A stretch of DNA of 64,000 nucleotides from Pseudomonas zanjanensis (lineage in GTDB: Bacteria; Pseudomonadota; Gammaproteobacteria; Pseudomonadales; Pseudomonadaceae): positions 1,860,001 to 1,924,000 of the forward strand of contig NZ_JABWRB020000001.1 of the NCBI RefSeq assembly GCF_014268745.2. Direction: 5' to 3'. How positions within the stretch are numbered: position 1 is the stretch's first letter; every line of letters begins with the position of its first letter. Positions 1 through 9,940 of the stretch are shown piece after piece. The notes beneath the pieces are model-generated. The model was given only the letters and a program-made list of their open reading frames with translations, did not search any database and had not been told where the DNA came from. Made by a program: the position numbers and the translations under genes.

Positions 1-86
1 GGAGCGGGCTTGCTCGCGAAGAGGCCGGCACATTCAACACTTCATTGACTGATACTCCGCCTTCGCGAGCAAGCTCGCTCCCACAG
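1..86. repeat. REP pair (GGGAGCGGGCTTGCTCGCGA type)
   Basis: Two inverted arms, at 1-21 and about 60-86, carry the palindromic core GAGCGGGCTTGCTCGCGAAG and its complement, separated by about 40 bases. This is the REP-doublet (REPIN-like) arrangement common between genes in the P. fluorescens group. The left arm may be cut by the window edge. Confidence 0.8.
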
Positions 87-151
87 GTTCCCCCTATAAC
101 CTGGCGCGGTTTATAGTGACCGGCCTTGTCGCGCCTCCAGGAAGGAGCCCC

Positions 152-649
152 ATGTCTGATTCTTCGATCACCCTCGAACGCTTCACTGAAGTTCATATCC
201 CCGGCGTCACCGCGCTCTACAACGACCCGGCGGTGACACGCCAGGTGCTGCAAATGCCGTTCCAGTCCGCCGAAGTCTGGCGCAAGCGCCTGGCGACGGA
301 TGACGAGCGCCTGTTGAAACTGGTGGCCCTGCACGAAGGTGAAGTCATCGGCAACCTGGGGCTGGAGCAGTTCACACGGGTGCGTCGGGCTCACTGCGGC
401 AGCCTCGGCATGGGCGTGGCCGTCGCCTGGCAGGGCAAGGGCGTGGGTTCGATGTTGCTGGCCGCCGCGCTGGATGTCGCGGACAACTGGATGAACCTGC
501 GGCGGGTCGAACTGACGGTGTACGCCGACAACGAAGCGGCCATCGGGCTGTATCGCAAGTTCGGCTTCGAAACCGAAGGCCTGTTGCGCGACTATGCCGT
601 GCGTGACGGTCGTTGGGTGGACACACTGGCCATGGCACGGTTGCGCTGA
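152..649 (+). CDS. GNAT family N-acetyltransferase (YhhY/AaaT-like)
   Basis: Predicted cytoplasmic acetyl-CoA-dependent N-acetyltransferase of 165 residues. The start is the ATG at 152, behind the Shine-Dalgarno GGAAGGAG at 140-147; an in-frame ATG-like start further upstream lacks a ribosome site. The acetyl-CoA loop reads GVAVAWQGKGVGSML (Q/R-x-x-G-x-G), and the C-terminal half carries ELTVYADNEAAIGLYRKFGF, the usual GNAT motif B. The overall pattern (LQMPFQSAEVWRKRLA near the N-terminus and the ending VDTLAMARLR) matches the E. coli YhhY group, which acetylates some L-amino acids. That substrate is inferred from family resemblance only. The gene stands alone, followed 86 bp later by a lipoprotein gene. 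Confidence 0.85.
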   Translation: MSDSSITLERFTEVHIPGVTALYNDPAVTRQVLQMPFQSAEVWRKRLATDDERLLKLVALHEGEVIGNLGLEQFTRVRRAHCGSLGMGVAVAWQGKGVGSMLLAAALDVADNWMNLRRVELTVYADNEAAIGLYRKFGFETEGLLRDYAVRDGRWVDTLAMARLR

Positions 650-735
650 AAACCGCACCGGAACAGGCAAAAAACCGCCCATTGGCTATACCTGTAGTTC
701 CGGCCCCGCCTCGTGTGGCTTACAGGAGTGACAGC

Positions 736-1407
736 ATGAAGTTTTCGTCCATGATCGGCTGTGTTTGCATCGCCTCGCTCGCCTTGGCGGGTTGCTCGAG
801 CAAAGTGACCCAGCCGGATGAGTATTCCGGGTTCCTAGGCGATTACAGCCGGCTCAAGGAAGAGAAGTCGCCGTCGGGGGCCGTGGTCATGCGTTGGATC
901 GATCCGAAGATTGATCCGGGCAAGTACACCCATCTCTACATCGAGCCGACGCAGCTGTACCCCAAGCCGCAGCCGACCGTGAAAATCCCCCAGGCGACAC
1001 TGTCGGGTATCACCGCGTACTACGATCAGGCTCTCAAGCGGGAAGCGGAAAAATCCTTGCCCCTGGCGACCGCTCCGGGGCCGGGTGTTCTCGTGGTGCG
1101 CGCGGCGATCACGGCTGTCAGCAGCAAGACCGAAGGCTTGAAACCTTATGAGGTAATCCCGATTGCGCTGGTGGCGGCGGCTGTCAGCACCGCCAGCGGT
1201 ATTCGCGACCAGGAAACCACCTTGGGCACCGAAGCGGTTTTCCTCGACGGTGGGACTCACGCGGTGGTCGCCCAAGTCGTGCGCAAAGGCACCGGCAAGC
1301 CGCTGTCCAACGAGTCCCAGGTCATGAAGCCCGATGACGTCAAAGGGGTCATCGATGGCTGGGCGTCGGACCTGCATCAGTCATTCCTGAAACTCAAGGC
1401 CAAATAG
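736..1407 (+). CDS. Putative lipoprotein, DUF3313-like
   Basis: Exported lipoprotein of 223 residues. Residues 1-20 form a signal peptide ending in the lipobox LAGC, with Cys20 as the lipidated residue. The start ATG at 736 follows the ribosome site CAGGAG at 723-728, and the signal peptide begins exactly there, which excludes the longer frame from 613. The mature part ([19 protein letters not shown], then a mixed alpha/beta region) resembles the DUF3313 family of bacterial lipoproteins, whose function is unknown. A stretch around residues 145-160 ([17 protein letters not shown]) is hydrophobic but typical of the family. It lies between an acetyltransferase and tpx with no evidence of an operon. 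Confidence 0.75.
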   Translation: MKFSSMIGCVCIASLALAGCSSKVTQPDEYSGFLGDYSRLKEEKSPSGAVVMRWIDPKIDPGKYTHLYIEPTQLYPKPQPTVKIPQATLSGITAYYDQALKREAEKSLPLATAPGPGVLVVRAAITAVSSKTEGLKPYEVIPIALVAAAVSTASGIRDQETTLGTEAVFLDGGTHAVVAQVVRKGTGKPLSNESQVMKPDDVKGVIDGWASDLHQSFLKLKAK

Positions 1408-1532
1408 TCACCGTCGTGGTGCAGGAGGTGAGGTCGACGTCGTGTCTTTTTATGTCCGGTCGTAGGTCACGCGAGCATTTCGTGGTTAACTCCGGCCTCA
1501 CCATTTTCAAACCTGTCAGAAGGAATCCGTTC

Positions 1533-2033
1533 ATGGCTCAAGTCACTCTCAAAGGCAACCCGGTCCAAGTCAACGGCCAGTTGCCACAAGCCGGTTCCAA
1601 GGCGCCAGCCTTTTCCCTGGTTGCCGGCAATCTGTCGGACGTTTCCCTGAAGGACTTCGCCGGCAAGCGCAAAGTGCTGAACATTTTCCCAAGCGTCGAC
1701 ACGCCGACCTGCGCCACCTCCGTGCGCAAGTTCAACGCCCAGGCCAACGAGCTGAACAACACCGTGGTGCTGTGCATCTCCGCCGACCTGCCATTTGCCC
1801 AGGCGCGTTTCTGCGGCGCTGAAGGCCTGGAAAACGTCCAGAACCTGTCGACCCTGCGCGGTGCCGAATTCATCCAGGACTACGGCGTGGCGATTGCCGA
1901 CGGCCCACTGAAAGGCCTGACCGCCCGTGCCGTGGTGGTGTTGGACGAAAACGACACCGTGCTGCACAGCGAGCTGGTCAAGGAAATCGCGGAAGAGCCG
2001 AACTACGACGCGGCCCTGGCTGTTCTGAAATAA
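1533..2033 (+). CDS. tpx: Thiol peroxidase Tpx
   Basis: Atypical 2-Cys peroxiredoxin of 166 residues that reduces hydrogen and alkyl peroxides using thioredoxin. The peroxidatic Cys60 lies in [15 protein letters not shown], and the resolving Cys94 in [12 protein letters not shown]. This spacing of 34 residues is the Tpx signature. An extra Cys81 is present. The start ATG at 1533 follows AGAAGGA at 1518-1524 and gives the family length; the frame upstream to 1416 has no family homology. A strong hairpin terminator follows the stop, so the gene is probably monocistronic. Confidence 0.97.
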   Translation: MAQVTLKGNPVQVNGQLPQAGSKAPAFSLVAGNLSDVSLKDFAGKRKVLNIFPSVDTPTCATSVRKFNAQANELNNTVVLCISADLPFAQARFCGAEGLENVQNLSTLRGAEFIQDYGVAIADGPLKGLTARAVVVLDENDTVLHSELVKEIAEEPNYDAALAVLK

Positions 2034-2066
2034 GTGGATTGAAATAAAGTATTTATTACAATTGTT

Positions 2067-2100
2067 AACGGCCTGGCCCTGCCCAGGCCGTTTTCTTTTG
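2067..2100 (+). terminator. Rho-independent terminator after tpx
   Basis: A perfect 10-bp stem (AACGGCCTGG, 2067-2076, with its complement 2083-2092) has a 6-base loop and is followed by a T-rich run TTTTCTTTT. It lies 34 bases after the tpx stop. Confidence 0.9.
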
Positions 2101-2224
2101 TGCTTCAAGGCGTTAGCCGACTATCCGAAAGGTAAGCCCAAGGTAAATTGCCGGTAAAGGCGCTTTGCTAAATAGCCGCCAGTGCTTATCGTTCAGCCTC
2201 CCGTAAAAGAAGCCCACGCGCCCA

Positions 2225-3541
2225 ATGGTTGATCACTCCATGCAATCCTCTGTTTCCCGCAATTCCCGTCGCTGGCTGTTTGGCTTGTTCGTCCTGCTGG
2301 TCATCGCAGCGCTGGCCTGGAAGTTCTGGCCCAGTGGCTCGACCGAAAAAAATGGGGCAGGGGAGAAAGCAGCCGCGGGGCATGTGGGACGCTCCGGTAG
2401 CATGCGCCCGGGGTTCGGTGGGGCGACGGGCCCGATCCCGGTGCGGGTGGCGCCGGTGGCGACCGGGGACTTCCCGCTGTACTTCAAGGCGCTGGGTACG
2501 GTCACGGCCCTCAACACCATCAACGTGCGCAGTCGCGTGGGTGGCGAACTGGTCAAGATCGCCTTCGAAGAGGGGCAAATGGTCAAGGCCGGGGACTTGC
2601 TGGTCGAGATCGACCCACGCCCGTACCAGAACGCCTTGCTCCAGGCCGAAGGCACGCTGTTGCAGAACCAGGCCCAGCTGAAAAATGCCCAGGTAGACCT
2701 CGAGCGCTATCGCGGCCTGTACGCCGAAGACAGCATTGCCAAGCAGACCCTCGACACCGCCGCGGCGCTGGTGGGCCAGTACCAAGGCACGGTCAAGACC
2801 AATCAGGCGGCCGTCAACGACGCCAAGCTCAACCTCGAATTCACCAAGATCCGCGCCCCGATTACTGGCCGCGTCGGCTTGCGTCAACTGGACGTTGGCA
2901 ACCTGGTGTCGGCCAACGACACCACCGCCCTGGCGGTCATCACCCAGACCCAACCCATCAGCGTCGTGTTCACCTTGCCGGAAAACAACCTCGACACGGT
3001 GCTCGCCCGTTACCGCAGCGGGGCGAAACTCCCCGTCGAAGCGTGGGATCGCGGCGACGTGAAGCGCCAGGCCAGTGGCGTGTTGCAGAGCCTGGACAAC
3101 CAGATCGACGTCACCACCGGCACCCTGAAATTCAAGGCCCGCTACGAGAACCGCGACCAGTCGCTGTTCCCCAACCAGTTTGTCAATGTCCACCTGCTGG
3201 CCGACACCCTCAAAGGCGTGACCCTGGCGCCGACGGCCGCCATCCAGTTCGGCACCAACGGCACCTTTGTCTATGCCCTGGAAGGTGACAACAAGGTCAC
3301 CATCAAGAAGCTGAAGATCGGCGCCAGCGACGGCGCCAACACCGTGGTCACCGAAGGCCTGGCCACCGGCGATCGAGTGGTGCTCGAAGGCACCGATCGC
3401 TTGAAGGAAGGCAGCGAAGTGGAAGTGGTCAACGACAGCCAGGACGTGCCCACCACGCCGACCGAGCACCTGCAGGGCAAGTCCGCGGCAGCACCGACTG
3501 AGCCGGCCGCGGCCGACAAGGCGAACAAGGGCGGCGCATGA
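2225..3541 (+). CDS. muxA: RND efflux periplasmic adaptor MuxA (MdtA family)
   Basis: Membrane-fusion protein, 438 residues, linking inner-membrane RND pumps MuxB and MuxC to the outer-membrane channel OpmB. A single N-terminal membrane anchor ([19 protein letters not shown], about residues 17-36) precedes a low-complexity linker. The barrel-sandwich hybrid half-motif [20 protein letters not shown] follows, then a coiled-coil hairpin (about 135-210), [16 protein letters not shown], and the beta-barrel region. The C-terminal tail is Ala/Pro/Glu rich. The start could also be the second Met (2240); neither has a strong ribosome site. The stop overlaps the muxB start in an ATGA, indicating translational coupling. 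In P. aeruginosa the orthologous operon (PA2528-PA2525) contributes to aztreonam, macrolide, novobiocin and tetracycline efflux. Confidence 0.93.
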   Translation: MVDHSMQSSVSRNSRRWLFGLFVLLVIAALAWKFWPSGSTEKNGAGEKAAAGHVGRSGSMRPGFGGATGPIPVRVAPVATGDFPLYFKALGTVTALNTINVRSRVGGELVKIAFEEGQMVKAGDLLVEIDPRPYQNALLQAEGTLLQNQAQLKNAQVDLERYRGLYAEDSIAKQTLDTAAALVGQYQGTVKTNQAAVNDAKLNLEFTKIRAPITGRVGLRQLDVGNLVSANDTTALAVITQTQPISVVFTLPENNLDTVLARYRSGAKLPVEAWDRGDVKRQASGVLQSLDNQIDVTTGTLKFKARYENRDQSLFPNQFVNVHLLADTLKGVTLAPTAAIQFGTNGTFVYALEGDNKVTIKKLKIGASDGANTVVTEGLATGDRVVLEGTDRLKEGSEVEVVNDSQDVPTTPTEHLQGKSAAAPTEPAAADKANKGGA

Positions 3542-6500
3542 ATATTTCGCGACTGTTCATCCTTCGCCCGGTCGCCACCACCCTGAGCATGCTGGCGATC
3601 ATCCTGGCTGGCCTGATCGCCTATCGGCTGCTGCCGGTGTCGGCGCTGCCCCAGGTCGATTACCCGACCATCCGCGTGATGACCCTGTACCCGGGCGCCA
3701 GCCCCGACGTGATGACCAGCGCGGTCACCGCACCCCTGGAGCGGCAGTTCGGGCAGATGCCAGGCTTGACGCAGATGGCCTCCACCAGTTCCGGCGGCGC
3801 CTCGGTGATCACCCTGCGCTTCAACCTCGACATCAACATGGACGTCGCCGAGCAGCAGGTGCAGGCCGCCATCAACGCGGCCACCAACCTGCTGCCCACG
3901 GACCTGCCGGCGCCGCCGGTGTACAACAAGGTCAACCCGGCCGACACCCCGGTGCTGACCCTGGCGATCACGTCCAAGACCATGCTGCTGCCCAAGCTCA
4001 ATGACTTGGTGGACACCCGCATGGCGCAGAAAATCGCCCAGATCAGTGGCGTCGGCATGGTCACCATCGCTGGCGGCCAGCGCCAGGCGGTGCGCATCAA
4101 GGTCAACCCCGAGGCCCTGGCGGCCAACGGCCTCAACCTCGCGGATGTGCGCACGCTGATCGGTGCGTCCAACGTCAACCAGCCCAAGGGCAATTTCGAC
4201 GGCCCGACCCGGGTCTCGATGCTCGACGCCAACGACCAGTTGACGTCGCCCAAGGACTACGCCGAACTGATCCTGGCCTACGCCAACGGCGCGCCGTTGC
4301 GGCTCAAGGACGTGGCGCAGATCGTCGACGGCGCCGAAAACGAACGCCTTGCCGCCTGGGCCAACGAAAACCAGGCCGTGCTGCTGAACATCCAGCGCCA
4401 GCCCGGCGCGAATGTCATCGAGGTGGTGGACCGGATCAAGGCCCTGCTGCCGAGCATTACCGACAACCTGCCGGCCGGCCTGGACGTCACTGTGCTGACC
4501 GACCGTACCCAGACCATCCGTGCCTCGGTCACCGATGTGCAGCATGAATTGCTGATCGCTATCGCCCTGGTGGTGATGGTGACGTTCCTGTTCCTGCGTC
4601 GCGTCAGTGCCACGATCATTCCGTCGGTGGCCGTGCCGTTGTCGTTGATCGGCACGTTCGGCGTGATGTACCTGGCCGGTTTCTCCATCAACAACCTGAC
4701 CTTGATGGCCCTGACCATCGCCACCGGTTTCGTGGTGGACGATGCCATCGTCATGCTGGAGAACATCGCCCGTTTCATCGAAGAGGGCGACAGCCCGATG
4801 CAGGCTGCGCTCAAGGGCGCGAAGCAGATTGGCTTCACGCTGATTTCCCTGACGCTGTCGCTGATTGCCGTGCTGATCCCGCTGTTGTTCATGGCCGACG
4901 TGGTCGGGCGCTTGTTCCGCGAGTTCGCCATCACCCTGGCCGTGGCTATCCTGATTTCCCTGGTGGTGTCCCTGACCCTGACGCCGATGATGTGCGCTCG
5001 CTTGCTCAAGCGCGAGCCCAAGGCAGAAGAGCAGGGCCGTTTCTACCGCGCCAGTGGCGCCTGGATCGACTGGCTGATCGCCGCCTACGGGCGCAAGTTG
5101 CAATGGGTGCTCAAGCACCAGCCGCTGACCCTGCTGGTGGCGGTGGGTAGCCTGGTGCTGACGGTGGTGCTGTACCTGGCCGTGCCCAAGGGCTTTTTCC
5201 CGGTACAGGACACCGGGGTCATCCAGGGCATTTCCGAAGCGCCGCAATCGATCTCCTTTGCCGCCATGAGCGAGCGCCAGCAGCTACTGGCCAAGGTGAT
5301 CCTCGCCGATCCGGCGGTGCAGAGCCTGTCGTCCTACATCGGCGTGGACGGCGATAACGCCACGCTCAACAGCGGACGCCTGCTGATCAACCTCAAGCCC
5401 CATAGCGAGCGGGATGACAGCGCCACCGAAATCATTGCCCGCTTGCAGCCACAACTGGACCGGCTGGTGGGCATTCGCCTGTTCATGCAACCGGTGCAGG
5501 ACTTGACCATCGAAGACCGGATCAGCCGTACCCAGTACCAGTTCAGCCTGTCATCGCCGGACGCCGAGTTGCTCAGTCTCTGGAGCGGGCGCCTGGTCGA
5601 GGCCCTGGGCCGCCAGCCGGAACTCACCGACGTCGCCAGCGACTTGCAGGACAAGGGCCTGCAGGTCTACCTGGTGATCGACCGCGACGCGGCGTCACGC
5701 CTGGGCGTCTCGGTGTCGAACATCACCGATGCGCTGTATGACGCCTTCGGCCAGCGGCAGATTTCCACTATCTACACCCAGGCCAGCCAGTACCGCGTGG
5801 TGCTGCAAGCCCAGGCCGGGGAGCGGATCGGTCCGCAGGCGCTGGACCAGATTCACGTCAAGACCACCGATGGCGGGCAGGTGCGGCTGTCGAGCCTGGC
5901 CCGGGTCGAAGAGCGTCAGGCTCAGTTGGCGATTGCCCACATTGGTCAGTTTCCCGCGGTGATGATGTCGTTCAACCTCGCGCCGGGGGTGGCCCTGGGG
6001 CATGCGGTGGAGGTGATCGAAAAGGTCCAGCGGGACATCGGCATGCCGGTGGGGGTGCAGACCGAATTCCAGGGCGCGGCCCAGGCATTCCAGGCGTCGT
6101 TGTCGAGTACCTTGCTGCTGATCCTGGCGGCGGTGGTGACCATGTACATCGTCCTGGGCGTGTTGTACGAAAGCTACATCCACCCGATCACCATCCTTTC
6201 CACCTTGCCCTCGGCGGCTATCGGCGCCTTGCTGGCGTTGATCCTCAGCGGCAATGACCTGGGCATGATCGCGATCATCGGCATCATCCTGCTGATCGGC
6301 ATCGTCAAGAAAAACGCGATCATGATGATCGACTTCGCCCTCGACGCCGAACGCAACCAGGGCGTGGACCCGCAGACGGCGATCTACCAGGCGGCGTTGC
6401 TGCGCTTCCGCCCGATCCTGATGACCACCCTGGCGGCGTTGTTCGGTGCCGTACCGCTGATGCTCGCCACCGGTTCCGGCGCCGAGCTGCGCCAACCCCT

Positions 6501-6633
6501 GGGCCTGGTAATGGTGGGCGGGTTGTTGGTGAGCCAGGTCTTGACGTTGTTCACCACGCCGGTGATCTACCTGTATTTCGATCGACTGGGGCGCCGGTTT
6601 GCCAGGCCTGAGGCGGATGAGGTGCGGGTATGA
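3538..6633 (+). CDS. muxB: RND efflux permease subunit MuxB (MdtB family)
   Basis: Inner-membrane proton/drug antiporter of 1031 residues, the usual HAE-1 RND length. It begins with the typical first transmembrane start [20 protein letters not shown], and the TM4 proton-relay segment [14 protein letters not shown] carries the Asp-Asp pair. The second half repeats the fold ([19 protein letters not shown]). Two large periplasmic loops lie between TM1/TM2 and TM7/TM8. Pumps of the MdtBC/MuxBC kind work as a heterotrimer with the neighbouring gene. It is coupled to muxA by a 4-bp ATGA overlap. Its own stop overlaps the ATG of a short frame crossing a REP structure, rather than muxC directly. Confidence 0.95.
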   Translation: MNISRLFILRPVATTLSMLAIILAGLIAYRLLPVSALPQVDYPTIRVMTLYPGASPDVMTSAVTAPLERQFGQMPGLTQMASTSSGGASVITLRFNLDINMDVAEQQVQAAINAATNLLPTDLPAPPVYNKVNPADTPVLTLAITSKTMLLPKLNDLVDTRMAQKIAQISGVGMVTIAGGQRQAVRIKVNPEALAANGLNLADVRTLIGASNVNQPKGNFDGPTRVSMLDANDQLTSPKDYAELILAYANGAPLRLKDVAQIVDGAENERLAAWANENQAVLLNIQRQPGANVIEVVDRIKALLPSITDNLPAGLDVTVLTDRTQTIRASVTDVQHELLIAIALVVMVTFLFLRRVSATIIPSVAVPLSLIGTFGVMYLAGFSINNLTLMALTIATGFVVDDAIVMLENIARFIEEGDSPMQAALKGAKQIGFTLISLTLSLIAVLIPLLFMADVVGRLFREFAITLAVAILISLVVSLTLTPMMCARLLKREPKAEEQGRFYRASGAWIDWLIAAYGRKLQWVLKHQPLTLLVAVGSLVLTVVLYLAVPKGFFPVQDTGVIQGISEAPQSISFAAMSERQQLLAKVILADPAVQSLSSYIGVDGDNATLNSGRLLINLKPHSERDDSATEIIARLQPQLDRLVGIRLFMQPVQDLTIEDRISRTQYQFSLSSPDAELLSLWSGRLVEALGRQPELTDVASDLQDKGLQVYLVIDRDAASRLGVSVSNITDALYDAFGQRQISTIYTQASQYRVVLQAQAGERIGPQALDQIHVKTTDGGQVRLSSLARVEERQAQLAIAHIGQFPAVMMSFNLAPGVALGHAVEVIEKVQRDIGMPVGVQTEFQGAAQAFQASLSSTLLLILAAVVTMYIVLGVLYESYIHPITILSTLPSAAIGALLALILSGNDLGMIAIIGIILLIGIVKKNAIMMIDFALDAERNQGVDPQTAIYQAALLRFRPILMTTLAALFGAVPLMLATGSGAELRQPLGLVMVGGLLVSQVLTLFTTPVIYLYFDRLGRRFARPEADEVRV

Positions 6634-6839
6634 CCGCTTCCCTGGAATGTAGCGGGCTTTTGTGGCGAGGGAGCTTGCTCCCGCTGGGCTGTGGGAGCAA
6701 AGCTTGCTCGCGAAACAGACGCCTCGATTCTGCGAGACCGCATTGCCTTCATCGCGGGCAAGCCTTGTTCCCACATAGCGGGAGCAAGCTCCCTCGCCAC
6801 AAAAGCCTGTCCGTTGAAGCAAGGGGCTGTGGCCGATGA
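6630..6839 (+). other. 69-codon frame bridging muxB and muxC through a nested REP
   Basis: A frame opens at ATG 6630, overlapping the muxB stop as ATGA. It runs without interruption through the whole REP structure and ends with TGA 6837-6839, overlapping the muxC start ATG 6836 as ATGA. The product ([17 protein letters not shown]..., 69 residues) is the translation of REP sequence and resembles no family. It probably has no function as a protein, but it would let ribosomes travel from muxB to muxC. I list it as a possible coupling frame, not as a confirmed gene. Confidence 0.45.
6662..6801. repeat. Nested REP: one doublet inside another, between muxB and muxC
   Basis: The outer arms are GTGGCGAGGGAGCTTGCTCC (from 6662) and its complement GGAGCAAGCTCCCTCGCCAC ending at 6800. 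Inside them is a second, different doublet: GTGGGAGCAAAGCTTGCTCG (about 6691-6712) and its degenerate complement CGGGCAAGCCTTGTTCCCAC (about 6755-6774). The whole block fills most of the 202 bases between the muxB stop and the muxC start. Confidence 0.85.
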
Positions 6840-9800
6840 ACCTCTCCGGCCCCTTCATCCGCCGCCCGGTAGCAACCATGCTCCTGAGCTTCGCGATCAT
6901 GCTGCTCGGCGGCGTGTGCTTCGGCCTGCTGCCGGTCTCGCCCCTGCCGCAAATGGATTTCCCGGTGATCGTGGTCCAGGCCAACCTGCCAGGCGCCAGC
7001 CCCGAGGTGATGGCTTCGACGGTGGCCACGCCGCTGGAGCGTTCCTTCGGCGCCATCGCCGGGGTCAACACCATGAGCAGCCGTTCCAGCCAGGGCTCCA
7101 CGCGGGTCATCCTGCAATTCGACCTGGACCGCGACATCAACGGCGCGGCCCGGGAGGTGCAGGCGGCCATCAATGCCTCGCGCAACCTGTTGCCCAGCGG
7201 CATGCGCAGCATGCCCACCTATAAGAAGGTCAACCCGTCCCAGGCGCCGATCATGGTGCTGTCGCTGACCTCGGATGTGTTGGAAAAAGGCCAGCTCTAC
7301 GACTTGGCGTCGACCATCCTGTCCCAGAGCCTGTCCCAGGTGTCGGGCGTGGGTGAGGTGCAGATCGGTGGCAGCTCGTTGCCGGCGGTGCGCATCGAAC
7401 TGGAGCCGCAGTTGCTCAATCAGTACGGCGTGGCCCTGGACGATGTGCGCACCGCCATTGCCAATAGCAACGTGCGCCGGCCCAAGGGCTCGGTGGAGGA
7501 CGACCGGCGCATGTGGCAAGTCCAGGCCAACGACCAGTTGGAAAAGGCCAAGGACTACGAAACGCTGGTGATCCGTTACCAGGATGGCTCGGTGCTGCGG
7601 CTCAAGGACGTGGCGAAAGTCACCGACAGCGTCGAGGACCGTTACAACAGCGGTTTCTTCAACGACGATGCCGCCGTATTGCTGGTGATCAACCGCCAAG
7701 CCGGCGCCAACATCATCGAGACGGTCAACGAGATCAAGGCGCAACTGCCGGCGTTACAGGCGGTGCTGCCGGCCAGCGTCAAGCTGAACCTGGCGATGGA
7801 CCGCTCGCCCGTGATCAAGGCCACCCTGCATGAAGCGGAAATGACCTTGCTGATCGCCGTGGCCCTGGTGGTGCTGGTGGTGTTCCTGTTCCTCGGCAAC
7901 TTCCGCGCTTCGCTGATCCCGACCCTGGCGGTGCCGGTGTCGCTGGTGGGCACGTTTGCGGTGATGTACCTGTACGGGTTTTCCCTGAACAACCTGTCGC
8001 TGATGGCGTTGATCCTGGCGACCGGGTTGGTGGTGGACGACGCCATCGTGGTGCTGGAAAACATTTCCCGGCACATCGACGAAGGTGTGCCACCGATGCA
8101 GGCGGCGTACCGGGGGGCGGAGGAGGTGGGCTTCACCTTGCTGTCGATGAACGTCTCGCTGGTGGCGGTGTTCCTGTCGATCCTGTTCATGGGCGGCATC
8201 GTCGAGAGCCTGTTCCGTGAATTTTCCATCACCCTGGCGGCGTCCATCGTGGTGTCGCTGGTGGTCTCGCTGACCCTCACGCCGATGCTTTGCGCCCGCT
8301 GGCTCAAGCCCCATGTGCCCGGGCAGGAAAACCGCTTGCAGCGTTGGAGCCAGGGGGTCAATGAACGGATGGTCCGTGGTTACGCCACCAGCCTGGATTG
8401 GGTGCTGCGCCATCGACGCCTGACCTTGCTGAGCCTGCTGGTGACCATCGGCGTGAACGTCGCGTTGTATGTGGTGGTGCCGAAGACCTTCATGCCCCAG
8501 CAGGACACCGGCCAACTGATCGGTTTTGTCCGTGGCGACGATGGGCTGTCGTTCGGCGTGATGCAGCCGAAGATGGAAATCTTCCGCCGCGCCGTGCTCA
8601 AGGACGAGGCCGTGCAAAGCGTTGCCGGCTTCATTGGCGGCAACAACGGCACCAACAACGCGTTCATGCTGGTGCGTCTCAAGCCGATCAAGGAACGTAA
8701 TATTTCCGCGCAAAAGGTCATCGAGCGCCTGCGTAAGGAAATGCCCAAGGTTCCCGGTGCCCAATTGATGTTGATGGCCGACCAGGACCTGCAGTTCGGT
8801 GGCGGTCGCGAGCAGACCACCTCCCAATATTCCTACATCCTGCAAAGCGCCGACCTGGCGTCGCTGCGCACCTGGTACCCCAAGGTCGTGGCGGCCTTCC
8901 GGGCGTTGCCGGAGCTGACCGCCATCGACGCCCGCGACGGTGGCGGGGCGCAGCAGGTGACGCTGGTGGTGGACCGCGACCAGGCCAAGCGCCTGGGCAT
9001 CGACATGGACATGGTCACGGCGGTGCTCAACAACGCCTACAGCCAACGACAGATTTCCACCATCTACGACAGCCTCAACCAGTACCAGGTGGTGATGGAG
9101 GTCAATCCCAAGTATGCCCAGGACCCGAGCACCCTCGAACAGGTCCAGGTGATCACCGCCGATGGCGCGCGGGTACCGCTGTCGGCCATTGCCCATTACG
9201 AGAACAGCCTGGAGGACGACCGGGTCAGCCATGAAGGCCAGTTCGCCTCCGAGGGCATCTCCTTCGACATGGCCGAAGGCGTGACGGTGGAGCAGGGCAC
9301 CGCGGCCATCGAGCGGACGATCGCCAAGCTCGGGATGCCCGAGGATGTCATCGTGAAAATGGCTGGCACCGCCGACGCGTTCGCCGCCACCCAGAAGAGC
9401 CAGCCGTTCATGATTTTGGGCGCGTTGCTCGCGGTGTACCTGGTGCTGGGGGTGCTGTATGAAAGCTACATTCATCCGCTGACCATCCTGTCCACCTTGC
9501 CGTCGGCCGGGGTCGGCGCGTTGCTGTCGATCTACGCGCTGGGCAGCGAGTTCAGCCTGATCTCGTTGTTGGGGCTGTTCCTGCTGATCGGCGTGGTGAA
9601 GAAAAATGCCATCCTGATGATCGATCTGGCCTTGCAACTGGAACGTGCCGGGCAGACGCCGCTGGAGTCGATCCGCAGCGCTTGCCTGCTGCGGTTGCGA
9701 CCGATCCTGATGACCACGCTGGCGGCGATCCTTGGCGCCTTGCCGCTGCTGCTCGGCGCCGCCGAAGGCTCGGAAATGCGCCAGCCGCTGGGCCTGACCA

Positions 9801-9940
9801 TCATCGGGGGCCTGGTGTTCAGCCAGGTCCTGACCCTCTACACCACGCCAGTGGTTTACCTTTATCTCGACAAGCTGCGCCATCGCTTCAACCGCTGGCG
9901 TGGCGTGCGCACTGATGCTGCCCTGGAAACTCCGCTATGA
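6836..9940 (+). CDS. muxC: RND efflux permease subunit MuxC (MdtC family)
   Basis: Second RND permease of the pump, 1034 residues. The N-terminus NLSGPFIRRPVATMLLSFAI, the TM4 motif GLVVDDAIVVLENIS with its proton-relay Asp pair, and the TM10 region GVVKKNAILMIDLALQLER are all intact. It is clearly homologous to the upstream muxB (same [17 protein letters not shown] segment), as expected for a duplicated heteromeric pair. No clear Shine-Dalgarno precedes ATG 6836 (sequence GGGGCTGTGGCCG; GGGG lies 12-15 bases upstream), which fits dependence on upstream translation. The stop overlaps opmB by ATGA. In related strains muxB and muxC are usually directly adjacent, as I remember the operon. Confidence 0.95.
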   Translation: MNLSGPFIRRPVATMLLSFAIMLLGGVCFGLLPVSPLPQMDFPVIVVQANLPGASPEVMASTVATPLERSFGAIAGVNTMSSRSSQGSTRVILQFDLDRDINGAAREVQAAINASRNLLPSGMRSMPTYKKVNPSQAPIMVLSLTSDVLEKGQLYDLASTILSQSLSQVSGVGEVQIGGSSLPAVRIELEPQLLNQYGVALDDVRTAIANSNVRRPKGSVEDDRRMWQVQANDQLEKAKDYETLVIRYQDGSVLRLKDVAKVTDSVEDRYNSGFFNDDAAVLLVINRQAGANIIETVNEIKAQLPALQAVLPASVKLNLAMDRSPVIKATLHEAEMTLLIAVALVVLVVFLFLGNFRASLIPTLAVPVSLVGTFAVMYLYGFSLNNLSLMALILATGLVVDDAIVVLENISRHIDEGVPPMQAAYRGAEEVGFTLLSMNVSLVAVFLSILFMGGIVESLFREFSITLAASIVVSLVVSLTLTPMLCARWLKPHVPGQENRLQRWSQGVNERMVRGYATSLDWVLRHRRLTLLSLLVTIGVNVALYVVVPKTFMPQQDTGQLIGFVRGDDGLSFGVMQPKMEIFRRAVLKDEAVQSVAGFIGGNNGTNNAFMLVRLKPIKERNISAQKVIERLRKEMPKVPGAQLMLMADQDLQFGGGREQTTSQYSYILQSADLASLRTWYPKVVAAFRALPELTAIDARDGGGAQQVTLVVDRDQAKRLGIDMDMVTAVLNNAYSQRQISTIYDSLNQYQVVMEVNPKYAQDPSTLEQVQVITADGARVPLSAIAHYENSLEDDRVSHEGQFASEGISFDMAEGVTVEQGTAAIERTIAKLGMPEDVIVKMAGTADAFAATQKSQPFMILGALLAVYLVLGVLYESYIHPLTILSTLPSAGVGALLSIYALGSEFSLISLLGLFLLIGVVKKNAILMIDLALQLERAGQTPLESIRSACLLRLRPILMTTLAAILGALPLLLGAAEGSEMRQPLGLTIIGGLVFSQVLTLYTTPVVYLYLDKLRHRFNRWRGVRTDAALETPL

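Noticed and set aside
7754-9883. A 709-codon minus-strand frame opposite muxC
   Set aside because: High-GC third-position bias makes long antisense frames. Its product is Gln/His/Arg rich without a fold, whereas the plus-strand frame is a complete RND permease. The same applies to the 658-codon frame at 3271-5247.
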